A stretch of DNA of 64,000 bases, from assembly GCF_017875835.1 (NCBI RefSeq), contig NZ_JAGING010000001.1, positions 2,356,001-2,420,000 on the forward strand, in the 5' to 3' direction. The notes beneath the pieces are model-generated. The model saw nothing but the letters and a program-made list of their open reading frames with translations, made no database searches and was not told the DNA's origin. The translations under genes were made by a program, and so were the position numbers. Below, one piece after another: positions 55,516 to 64,000 of this stretch (the stretch's first letter is position 1; each line of letters starts with the position of its first letter). Source of the stretch: Psychrobacter sp. PL19. GTDB lineage: Bacteria; Pseudomonadota; Gammaproteobacteria; Pseudomonadales; Moraxellaceae.

Positions 55516-56004
55516 ATGCCAAATAATTATTCCGACAGCCTAGTGCCCCCGGATATCGATGACACCGATAAGCGTTTATTGCGCCTATTGCAGACCCAAG
55601 CGCGCATGAGCATTACCGAGCTTGCTGAACGGGTCAATCTTTCTGCTACTCCCTGTGCGCGGCGGATTAAGCGTTTGGAAGACACTGGGATTATCACTGG
55701 CTACCAGACTCAAACCGACGCGCAAAAATTAGGCTATCCTTTGGCGGTATTTATTGCCATCAGTATGGATCGCCATACCGCTGAGCGCTTTGAGCAATTT
55801 GAGCGTAAAGTACAAAGCTTCGATGAAGTCATTAGTTGTAGCATCGTCACTGGCCGTACTGAAGATTATTTGATTAAGGTACGGGTACGCGATATGGCCC
55901 ACTATGAAGAGTTTTTATTACATCGTCTCAATCGTATTGAGGGTGTTGCTCAAGTGCATACTAGCTTTGAGCTGCGGGAAGTGTTTAGCCGCAGCGTGGT
56001 TTAA
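55516..56004 (+). CDS. Lrp/AsnC-family transcriptional regulator
   Basis: A 162-residue regulator. The N-terminal helix-turn-helix has DKRLLRLLQTQARMSITELA and ERVNLSATPCARRIKRLED, followed by the GIITGYQ wing. The C-terminal RAM domain begins at LAVFIAISMDRHT and ends with HTSFELREVFS; VTGRTEDYLIKVRV is its ligand-binding part. Lrp-family proteins form octamers and sense amino acids. It is divergent from leuA, with three phased palindromes in between, so it probably regulates leuA and itself, perhaps in response to leucine or another branched-chain amino acid. The ribosome site is weak. Confidence 0.93.
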   Translation: MPNNYSDSLVPPDIDDTDKRLLRLLQTQARMSITELAERVNLSATPCARRIKRLEDTGIITGYQTQTDAQKLGYPLAVFIAISMDRHTAERFEQFERKVQSFDEVISCSIVTGRTEDYLIKVRVRDMAHYEEFLLHRLNRIEGVAQVHTSFELREVFSRSVV

Positions 56005-56074
56005 TTGGGCCATTACTAAGCAGTGGCGCCATACCAATATATAAGAGGACAGGCAAAAAGTTTATTTGAACGTT

Positions 56075-56099
56075 GATTGATGAATACTGATCATCAATC
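56075..56099. other. Small hairpin between convergent genes
   Basis: GATTGATGA at 56075-56083 pairs perfectly with TCATCAATC at 56091-56099, touching the stop codon of the MFS gene. No T-run follows, so it is at best a weak terminator. Confidence 0.5.
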
Positions 56100-57368
56100 C
56101 TACGCTGTACGTCTTACTTGCCGCCAAAATAATAATAGTAAAACAACGCCAATAAGCAGACCCACACTGGCAACCAGTAATCCGGCATTAAAATTATCAC
56201 TTTCTCCAGCTAACGCTACCGTCACGAGCGGTCCAATGAACTGCCCTAATGCATAAGCCAACGTTGCTAGCCCCATCAGTAAATTAGAATAGATTGGATT
56301 GATATTCTTAATAATAGTCAAGGTCATAGAAACCATACCGACGAAGGTTAGTCCTAAAATAGCAGCGTTAGCATATAAGCCCAGCGCCCCATCGAGCCAT
56401 AAGGGCAAAAACATACCCAAGGCTTGTAGTAGTGTTAAGCCTATCAGGGTTTTAATCTCACCAATGCGCTTAGCAAGTACGCCCCAAATTGGGGATAGCA
56501 TCGCAAAAATACCCACAACCAGCCAAATGAGCAGTCCAGCATAGGTCTGCGTGGTCAGGCGCTGCGCAGCCATTACCGGCAAAAAAGTCGCTGAGGTAAT
56601 ATAGCCAAATCCGGCAAGCACATAACTTGCTGACAGTAATAAGATGGCTTTGGTGTGACCAACGACCGCCTCGTACAACGATCTTTTGAAATTAATATAG
56701 GTCTGTTGCACGGAAAAGCGCTGATGTTGATGTTGATGTTGCGACTCTAATTGCTCGGCGGCCTTACTGGGTTCAATAACTGGCCGTATGGCATAGAGTA
56801 ACCATAAAAGCGGCAGACTACTTATGCCAGCAACCAGCCAAATAATATCAAAATGATAGCCTAACGTTAACAGCGACCAGGTCAATATGGCAGAAGCACT
56901 AATACCCACTCCAATACCCGCGTAATGTAGGGTCGAGAGTACTGAACGACGCTTGATGCTAAAACGCTGGATAACCAATGAGGAACTCAAAATCATTGCC
57001 ACCCCACTAGCGACCCCTGACAGCAGACGAATGACATACCAAGAGCCTAAAGACAACTCGGGCACAACTAACAGCATAGTGGTGATAATACTCACACTGG
57101 TCCACACGATCAGCATTTGCCAGGTCAAGCGGTGGGGCACAAACATCGCAATAAGCGCACCAATAAAGTAACCAATATAATTGATCGAAGCAAGCCATCC
57201 GGCAATAGTGGTCGACAGCGTCAGCTGAGTCATAATATCGGGTAAGGTAGCGGTAAACAAAAAGCGCCCATAGCCCATCACCACCGCCAGACAGTACAGT
57301 CCTATCCCTGCGATGGCGGTTTCGTTGGTAATGGCGGGTATAATACGGCGGCGAGATTCAGTCATCAT
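56100..57368 (-). CDS. MFS transporter (YbfB/YjiJ family)
   Basis: A 422-residue inner-membrane protein with about 12 hydrophobic segments. The first half opens with AIAGIGLYCLAVVMGYGRFLFTATLP, a pattern characteristic of the YbfB/YjiJ-type MFS subgroup, and contains SINYIGYFIGALIA and LLSGVASGVAMI. A central loop has the low-complexity run SQHQHQHQRFSVQQ. The second half has QALGMFLPLWLDG and LAYALGQFIGPL. The substrate is unknown; the family is often annotated as putative sugar or drug transporters. The start could be either of two adjacent Met codons. The gene converges with the Lrp/AsnC gene. Confidence 0.85.
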   Translation of the reverse strand: MMTESRRRIIPAITNETAIAGIGLYCLAVVMGYGRFLFTATLPDIMTQLTLSTTIAGWLASINYIGYFIGALIAMFVPHRLTWQMLIVWTSVSIITTMLLVVPELSLGSWYVIRLLSGVASGVAMILSSSLVIQRFSIKRRSVLSTLHYAGIGVGISASAILTWSLLTLGYHFDIIWLVAGISSLPLLWLLYAIRPVIEPSKAAEQLESQHQHQHQRFSVQQTYINFKRSLYEAVVGHTKAILLLSASYVLAGFGYITSATFLPVMAAQRLTTQTYAGLLIWLVVGIFAMLSPIWGVLAKRIGEIKTLIGLTLLQALGMFLPLWLDGALGLYANAAILGLTFVGMVSMTLTIIKNINPIYSNLLMGLATLAYALGQFIGPLVTVALAGESDNFNAGLLVASVGLLIGVVLLLLFWRQVRRTA

Positions 57369-57500
57369 GACGGAGCCAATTTGTGTCGATTAGCACACAA
57401 TCCTTTGTGTTAGAAAACTTTGGAAGAACCGCACTTAGCACTCTGAAGCAGCAGTTAACCTTGCTATCGATTACTATGAGATTTACGAAATTATTGTTGG

Positions 57501-58814
57501 CTAATTCTGTCCCAGCATAGCGACTCGCTTATCACTAAACATATCCATATCAGGGGCCAACGTACGCATGAACCGATCAAAGTATAATAGTTGTTTGGTC
57601 AATAAGGCAAAATCACGTGGAAAATGGATACCATGGCGTTTGCCCACATCGACAATCTCAAGCATCATTTTATTGAGCTCATTCGCCTGCTCTTTAGTAT
57701 TAAAAGGCACCCCACTGGTGAAGGTAACGTCTTCCGCTACGATCGAGCGCATCATACGCTGCAAATCGTTAGCCAGATCAACTGCGTTCACATCATTACG
57801 CCCGTGGGTCATTTCCATATCGATCATATGGTGCGCCATCGCCTGATAATCATTATCTTGCAGGGCTTGCATCATGCCGATACAAGCACGCCAGCTTTCC
57901 GCTTTTAATTTGCCCACGATACCAAAGTCTAAAAACCCAATTCGACCATCCGTTAACAGCATCAAATTGCCGGCGTGCAAATCAGCGTGAAAGCTATTGC
58001 ACAGCATCAAGCTGGCAAACCAGGTATTTAGAGTATCAGCCATCACTTGTGCTGGGTCATCGCAATATTGACGCATGGCGGCCTCATCGACCATAGAAAC
58101 CCCGCGCAATCGACTCATGGTCAATATGCGCTTAGTGGTCAACTCATCATAGACTTCAGGTGCTATAACCCGCGTATTACCTGATACCGTCAAAAACTGC
58201 TGAAAATCACGAATATTTTTTGCCTCAGCGATAAAGTCTGTTTCTGCTAGCATACGTAACCGAATCTCATCGATAATCGGAGCGATACTGGCAAACTTCA
58301 TGGACGGCATTAGCAGCTCTAACAGCTTAGTGACGGCGTGTAATACCCCCAGATCTGTCTGCATGATGATTTCGACACCGGGCTTTTGCACCTTGATGAC
58401 CACTTCATCACCATTGTAGAGGCGCGCGGCATGCACTTGGGCAATAGAGGCAGATGCCAATGGTTTTTTGTCGATGTGAGCAAATTTATCGCTTAGGGTC
58501 TGACCATGTGTCGCCAACTCGTTCGTCAATACTCGCTCTATATAATCATACGATAAAGGGGTAGTTTGATCTAAACAGCCTTGAAACGCCTCAACATATT
58601 CACGCGGAAATAGCGACGGCGTACTAGCAATAAACTGTCCGATTTTGATATAAGTGGTACCCAGCTGCTCAAAGGTTTCTTTTAACAGCTTGGCATCAGG
58701 CTTTTCACCTTTTGCCACTCTTAACGCAGACAACCCTGCGATACTGGCTGTTTGACAAACACGGTTAACGATATTGAAGGTATGCTTTAATAAATGAGGA
58801 CGATGCGTTTTCAT
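57501..58814 (-). CDS. ABC1/UbiB-family atypical kinase
   Basis: A 437-residue member of the ABC1/ADCK/UbiB family. The family marks are TYIKIGQFIAS (KxGQ, blocking the active site), PLASASIAQVHAARL (Ala-rich loop in place of a normal P-loop), VVIKVQKPGV with the Lys, HADLHAGNLML (catalytic loop) and FLDFGIVGKL (DFG). UbiB has a role in ubiquinone synthesis and has ATPase activity. UbiB proper has about 540 residues with two C-terminal membrane helices; this shorter protein has no such helices, so it is a paralogue of unclear function, perhaps in quinone or lipid handling. ATG 58814 is used; the frame opens with a TTG at 58823. Confidence 0.9.
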   Translation of the reverse strand: MKTHRPHLLKHTFNIVNRVCQTASIAGLSALRVAKGEKPDAKLLKETFEQLGTTYIKIGQFIASTPSLFPREYVEAFQGCLDQTTPLSYDYIERVLTNELATHGQTLSDKFAHIDKKPLASASIAQVHAARLYNGDEVVIKVQKPGVEIIMQTDLGVLHAVTKLLELLMPSMKFASIAPIIDEIRLRMLAETDFIAEAKNIRDFQQFLTVSGNTRVIAPEVYDELTTKRILTMSRLRGVSMVDEAAMRQYCDDPAQVMADTLNTWFASLMLCNSFHADLHAGNLMLLTDGRIGFLDFGIVGKLKAESWRACIGMMQALQDNDYQAMAHHMIDMEMTHGRNDVNAVDLANDLQRMMRSIVAEDVTFTSGVPFNTKEQANELNKMMLEIVDVGKRHGIHFPRDFALLTKQLLYFDRFMRTLAPDMDMFSDKRVAMLGQN

Positions 58815-58995
58815 AAATGACAACTGTTATCAGTAAGCAAAATTAGTTAAGAACATATGAAATTAGTTAAGAACGTATACAGTGTAGTGGGTTAAATATA
58901 AAACGGGTATTAGTAACAGCCGTGAAGATCATACACTTGATACATGAGCTGAGTCTGCTACCGTAACCGATTGCTAATGAATTCATTATCAGATC

Positions 58996-59769
58996 TTAAA
59001 CAGCACAGATCGGACACTGCTGATCTTGCCGATAGCCCATCAGCTTCTGCTGCATTTGGCTACCGTCCCATATTAGCAGTTTATTTGCTAGGGGATTTTT
59101 GGCTAATCCTAAATATTGCAAGGCGGCGTTGGCTTGCAAGCTGCCCATGATAGCAGTGGTACTGGCCAGCACCCCAGAATTAGCGCAAGTGAGCTCGTCA
59201 AACTCTGTATCAGTATGAGGTGCACCGAACACACAGTGGTAACAGCCTGTTTTTAACTGCGGCTCAAACAATGCCAGCTGACCTTGCATCGCAATCGCTG
59301 AAGCAGACAGTAGCGGAATCTGATAGCGCACACTGATACGATTAATAATATCGCGAGTCGCAAAATTATCAGTACAGTCTAGCAGCAAGTCCGGCTTACC
59401 TGACACCATATCTAATAGCTCATAAGCGTTGTCTTCACTAAGACGCGCCACGGTGCCACGAGCCTTGATAAGTGGATTAATCCGTTGCAGCATCTGTGCC
59501 GCCGTTAAGGCTTTTGGCTGACCGATGTCAGCGGGTAAGAACAGTGTTTGTCGTTGTAGGTTACTGGCCTCAATCACATCATCATCAATCAGGTGTACTT
59601 GCCCCAGACCAGCACGCACTAGGGTCTCAGAAGCTGGACAGCCAAGACCACCCGCGCCTATCATTACCACCCGCGCTGACTTTAGCCGTAACTGGGCATC
59701 AATATCCCAGCCGTCGAGCAATACTTGTCGGGCATAACGTAACAGCTCAGCGTCGGTTAATTGCGTCAT
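58996..59769 (-). CDS. HesA/MoeB/ThiF-family adenylyltransferase
   Basis: A 257-residue E1-like enzyme that adenylates the C-terminal glycine of a small sulfur-carrier protein. LRYARQVLLDGWDIDAQLRL, the ATP loop VVMIGAGGLGCPASETL, LIDDDVIEASNLQRQTL with the Arg finger, DCTDNFATRD, and the zinc cysteines CYHCVF and CPIC are all visible. MoeB (for MoaD) is the most likely identity; ThiF (for ThiS) is the alternative, as no moa or thi genes are adjacent. I start at the ATG at 59769, which aligns with known MoeB starts; 59787 would add six residues. Confidence 0.88.
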   Translation of the reverse strand: MTQLTDAELLRYARQVLLDGWDIDAQLRLKSARVVMIGAGGLGCPASETLVRAGLGQVHLIDDDVIEASNLQRQTLFLPADIGQPKALTAAQMLQRINPLIKARGTVARLSEDNAYELLDMVSGKPDLLLDCTDNFATRDIINRISVRYQIPLLSASAIAMQGQLALFEPQLKTGCYHCVFGAPHTDTEFDELTCANSGVLASTTAIMGSLQANAALQYLGLAKNPLANKLLIWDGSQMQQKLMGYRQDQQCPICAV

Positions 59770-60098
59770 ATTAATTACCAAATTCATCGTTTAAAAAAAG
59801 TATTCATTTAAAAACTATTATTTAAGAGCTGGCCATTTAAAGCTTGACTATAGTCAATCCAATTTAAAAACGATACAGTGCTGCTGTTATGAATTTTTCG
59901 CAGCCTCTGTCACGCGCGCGAATAGCAAGCAAGAAAAATTTATACCAGTAGTACCCTGACACAAATGTATCTATTTTATTTTGAACCAGCTGTAGCAACT
60001 AAAATCTGCTTGGGGAAAAGGATCTAGACCCGTTATTTACGTTTGGATCATTCACCTTAGCCAAACCGATTAAACCGATTAAACCGGCGAAAATTTCG
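59770..60098. other. Intergenic region moeB-like / prmC
   Basis: About 330 bp between two minus-strand genes. It holds repeat copy C (59846-59995); the rest has no coding character. Confidence 0.5.
59846..59995. repeat. Dispersed MITE-like repeat, full-length copy C
   Basis: About 150 bp. The left end GACTATAGTCAATCC to CGATACAG and the reverse of the right end CTACAGCTGGTTC to GATACA are similar, giving imperfect terminal inverted repeats of about 30 bp. The core shares GCAGCCTCTGT and AAGCAAGAAAAA with copies A and B. The right part matches copy D, and both ends match copy E. No ORF. Confidence 0.75.
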
Positions 60099-61067
60099 CT
60101 AGAGCTGCCCAAGAGTTATTCGATCATTGCCACCAAAATCTTGCACTATTTTCACATTCTTAAAACCATTATCAATAAATAGCTGTCGGACGGCAGCGCC
60201 CTGGTCGAAGCCATGTTCAATAGCTAGTAACCCACCCGCTCGTAGGTACTGCGGGGCTTGCTCAACGATATGTTCAATATCAGCCAAACCATGATTGCGC
60301 GCACTCAAAGCACTGATTGGCTCTGCTAGCAAACCTACCAGGTGCTCATCAGCTTCATCGATATAAGGTGGATTGGAGACAATCACATCGAATAACTGCC
60401 TAGTATCGGTAGATAATTCGCTATACCAGCTGCTTTGGACAAATTCGATATTCGTGATCTTATTAGCGACGGCGTTGTGCCGCGCTACTTCCAGTGCTGC
60501 CGCTGAAAAATCAACGGCGACTACCTGCCAGCTATTTGTTACAACCTCAATTTTTGCATTGCTAGTTTTTGCCATAGTAGCACTGTTTTGCGCTAGCTCA
60601 TGAGCAAGACTAATGGCAATACAGCCTGAACCTGTGCCCAAATCGAGTAGTCGCTTGTTAGCTACACTGGTTACAGCATTAGGTTGCAGGTTCATAAAGT
60701 CAGCTTGAGCCATGATCCAGTGTAATACTTGCTCAACCAAGATCTCAGTATCTGGTCTCGGTATCAAGGTATGTTCATTCACTTTAAAATCTAATGACCA
60801 AAACTCTTGCTGACCGGTCAAATACGCTAAAGGTACACCCTGCTGCATCTCGGCCACACCAGCAGTGAATTGTTCAAACTCACTACCCGTCAGCTGGTAA
60901 TTCTCTTCCATAATAAGAAATGTAGATGGCTTAGCTAGTACATAAAGCAACCAATCGGTTAGCCAAAACTGTGGAATACCAGCATCGTTAGCCGTGCTTT
61001 TAGACATACTTGCTACTTGCTGTTTGATTTGCTTTACTGTCATTTCTTGTGCTTTGGGCGCTGTCAT
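60099..61067 (-). CDS. prmC: Release factor glutamine methyltransferase PrmC
   Basis: A 322-residue SAM-dependent methyltransferase that methylates the GGQ glutamine of peptide release factors. The C-terminal catalytic domain has RLLDLGTGSGCIAISLA (SAM loop) and the substrate motif VSNPPYID. The N-terminal helical domain includes GVPLAYLTGQQEFWSLDFKV and HTLIPRPDTEIL, which is typical of PrmC (HemK). It has a short extra N-terminal tail and an insert of about 20 residues between strands 1 and 2 (NSATMAKTSNAKIEVVTNS). AAGAG precedes the ATG. The AmpG-like gene ends 48 bp upstream on the same strand, so they may be co-transcribed. Confidence 0.95.
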   Translation of the reverse strand: MTAPKAQEMTVKQIKQQVASMSKSTANDAGIPQFWLTDWLLYVLAKPSTFLIMEENYQLTGSEFEQFTAGVAEMQQGVPLAYLTGQQEFWSLDFKVNEHTLIPRPDTEILVEQVLHWIMAQADFMNLQPNAVTSVANKRLLDLGTGSGCIAISLAHELAQNSATMAKTSNAKIEVVTNSWQVVAVDFSAAALEVARHNAVANKITNIEFVQSSWYSELSTDTRQLFDVIVSNPPYIDEADEHLVGLLAEPISALSARNHGLADIEHIVEQAPQYLRAGGLLAIEHGFDQGAAVRQLFIDNGFKNVKIVQDFGGNDRITLGQL

Positions 61068-61115
61068 AAACGACTCTTAGTAGTTATCCGCATCTTATTC
61101 ATTGTAATTCGTGCT

Positions 61116-62783
61116 TTATTCTGGCGCACGCGGTGGTTCCTTGGTATTGGTCAGATTAGGATTGGCCTTGGTTAATTCAACCCCTTTATTGCCACCACTG
61201 TTATTGTTGTTGTCGTCACCGCCATCACCATAAATATCATCGTTATCACCAATAACGATATGCTTATCAACATAATAAATCAACGCTAGAATAGGAATAC
61301 CAATTAAAAAGGTAAGCATAAAAAAGAATGGATAACTGGTGCTATCAACGATAGTACCCGAGTAACCACCCACTACTTTTGGTAGCAGGGTCATGAGTGA
61401 TGAGAATATCGAATACTGGACAGCAGTAAAGCGAATGGAAGTTAAGGCAGACAAAAAAGCAATAAATACGGCACTGGCAAGACCGGCAGCAAGATTATCA
61501 AGAATCACGGCAAAATACATATAGGGTAGACTACCTGGATGGTAAGTCAGCAAAATAAATAGCAGGTTAGTCACGCAAGCTAGGATTGCCCCGACCATCA
61601 TGGCGCGCATAATACGCATTTTTTGGGCTAATAAGCCACCTAAAAAGCCACCAGCGATGGCCATGACCACACCAACCAGTTTAACCGCATTGGCAATATC
61701 AACCTTAGTGAAATCCATATCTTGATAAAAGACGTTAGAGATGACCCCAGCGACAATATCAGAGATACGGTAGAGACCAATCAGTGCTAATAACAATAAG
61801 GCTTTTTTGCCGTAACGACGGAAAAAGTCAGCAATAGGCTCAATCCATGTGGTCTTAGCAAACTCCTGCTCTACAAGATTGGCTTTTACTAAACCATAAC
61901 CGACAGCTAAAGCGGCTGCTAAGCTCAATACCATCCGCACCACTTCGATTAGAAAACCCGAAAACACACCTTCGGTCTCGGGTAGTACTAGTCCGGCATT
62001 AGCAAACACCAATACAAAACCTATGACTGAGATAGCAAATACCAGTACCAGACGAGTGTAGTCTGAGGTCTTACGCTCAACGTCTACTTGTTGCCTGATC
62101 GGCTCATGAATGACTAAAGTGGTAATCACCCCCACACCCATGACCCCTGCCATAATCCAATAGGTATTACGCCACGCTGCATAGCTATAAAAGCTTTCGG
62201 TAGAACCAAAATAATCAGCTAGATATAGCGCACCAGCACCCGCGACAATCATGCCCAAACGGTAGCCAGTGACATACATAGCAGATAACACTGCCTGTAG
62301 ACTGGGCGGTGCCAATTCAATACGGTAAGCATCAATAACGATATCTTGAGTGGCAGATGAGAATCCGAGCAGTACCGCACCAACGGCCATCAGCACCAAG
62401 CTGCCTTCATTAGCCGGGTTAACACTGGCCATGATACAAATCGCGGCAATAATCATCAGCTGCGCTACTAGTATCCAGCTACGCCGACGACCAAGTAACT
62501 TGGTTAATATGGGCAATGGCACCGCATCAATAAGTGGTGCCCAGATAAACTTAAAGGCATAACCAAGCGCCGCCCAGCTGAACATTGTTACCACACTACG
62601 GTCAATACCTGCTTCGCGCAGCCATAACGATAGGCTCGAAAAAATCAGTAAAATAGGAATACCCGCGACAAAACCTAAAAACAGCATGATAATCGAACGC
62701 CGATCAAGATACGCTTGCAAGGACTCGCTAAATGACTTTTTGGCGACCTTAGGGTTGGGGGTTACCGGTTGGACAGCAGACAT
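61116..62783 (-). CDS. ampG: AmpG-like muropeptide transporter (MFS)
   Basis: A 555-residue inner-membrane protein with about 14 hydrophobic segments. RRSIIMLFLGFVAGIPILL and SLSLWLREAGIDRSVVTMFS form the first helices; FKFIWAPLIDAVPLP and LGRRRSWIL are the strongest AmpG marks, followed by FSSATQDIVIDAYRIE, which carries an acidic pair important in transport. AmpG imports GlcNAc-anhydroMurNAc peptides for cell-wall recycling and, where present, affects AmpC induction. The C-terminal tail (DDIYGDGGDDNNNNSGGN) is Asp/Asn/Gly-rich and non-conserved. Identity is strong for the family; the exact substrate in this species is inferred. Confidence 0.92.
   Translation of the reverse strand: MSAVQPVTPNPKVAKKSFSESLQAYLDRRSIIMLFLGFVAGIPILLIFSSLSLWLREAGIDRSVVTMFSWAALGYAFKFIWAPLIDAVPLPILTKLLGRRRSWILVAQLMIIAAICIMASVNPANEGSLVLMAVGAVLLGFSSATQDIVIDAYRIELAPPSLQAVLSAMYVTGYRLGMIVAGAGALYLADYFGSTESFYSYAAWRNTYWIMAGVMGVGVITTLVIHEPIRQQVDVERKTSDYTRLVLVFAISVIGFVLVFANAGLVLPETEGVFSGFLIEVVRMVLSLAAALAVGYGLVKANLVEQEFAKTTWIEPIADFFRRYGKKALLLLALIGLYRISDIVAGVISNVFYQDMDFTKVDIANAVKLVGVVMAIAGGFLGGLLAQKMRIMRAMMVGAILACVTNLLFILLTYHPGSLPYMYFAVILDNLAAGLASAVFIAFLSALTSIRFTAVQYSIFSSLMTLLPKVVGGYSGTIVDSTSYPFFFMLTFLIGIPILALIYYVDKHIVIGDNDDIYGDGGDDNNNNSGGNKGVELTKANPNLTNTKEPPRAPE

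Positions 62784-64000
<1,217 letters not shown>

Overview
The window looks like a chromosomal segment of a Moraxellaceae bacterium, most likely Psychrobacter. The reasons are a RubA-type rubredoxin, a SohB protease without a membrane anchor, a long LeuA, moderate-to-low GC judged by eye, many short tandem repeats around genes, and the overall mix of housekeeping genes. No 16S gene or other taxonomic marker is present, so the genus is inferred. No tRNA, rRNA or CRISPR array was found.

Layout. 1-10.6 kb holds metabolic and transport genes: rubredoxin, alpha/beta hydrolase, WG-repeat protein, EamA exporter, uracil permease, Fe-S L-serine dehydratase, a small lipoprotein, ArgJ and exonuclease III. 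10.7-18.7 kb is rich in acyl-CoA genes: a YbgC-type thioesterase and a FadD-type ligase on the plus strand, then a minus-strand run of acyl-CoA dehydrogenase, APH-like kinase, histidine-phosphatase-family protein and SDR. That run resembles the ACAD10/11 and Lva 4-hydroxyacyl-CoA modules. 19-22.5 kb has SohB and AspRS. 22.7-38.4 kb is a lipooligosaccharide or surface-glycan locus: an LpxL-like acyltransferase, about seven intact putative glycosyltransferases, an unknown gene, a frameshifted GT39 gene and a GT2 gene cut off by an IS3-family remnant. It ends in an unusual three-gene module: a QueC-like PP-loop protein, an N5-(carboxyethyl)ornithine synthase homologue and a pyruvyltransferase-family protein. 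38.6-48.3 kb returns to core functions: IlvE, GlnE, a compact tusDCBE operon for tRNA 2-thiolation, TrmL, an entericidin-like peptide missing from gene calls because of its size, HemW and an EVE-domain protein. 48.8-64 kb carries a MATE exporter, accBC, a conserved secreted protein, leuA divergent from an Lrp/AsnC regulator, an MFS protein, an ABC1 kinase, a MoeB/ThiF-like enzyme, prmC, an AmpG-like permease and the 5' part of katG, which runs off the window.

Three features stand out. First, the QueC-like / opine-dehydrogenase-like / pyruvyltransferase module may build and attach an unusual amino-acid or pyruvate decoration to the surface glycan. Second, a family of short non-coding repeats with shared terminal motifs (five copies at about 4.0, 37.3, 45.9, 48.4 and 59.9 kb) looks like a MITE family. 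Third, short tandem repeats are frequent, both at gene ends and in frame inside genes (TrmL, HemW, the APH-like kinase, and a glycosyltransferase with a Cys-Thr run). The leuA-lrp intergenic region also holds three palindromes at a regular spacing of about 41-42 bp.

Functional names rest on motifs and on remembered family features; no database search was run.
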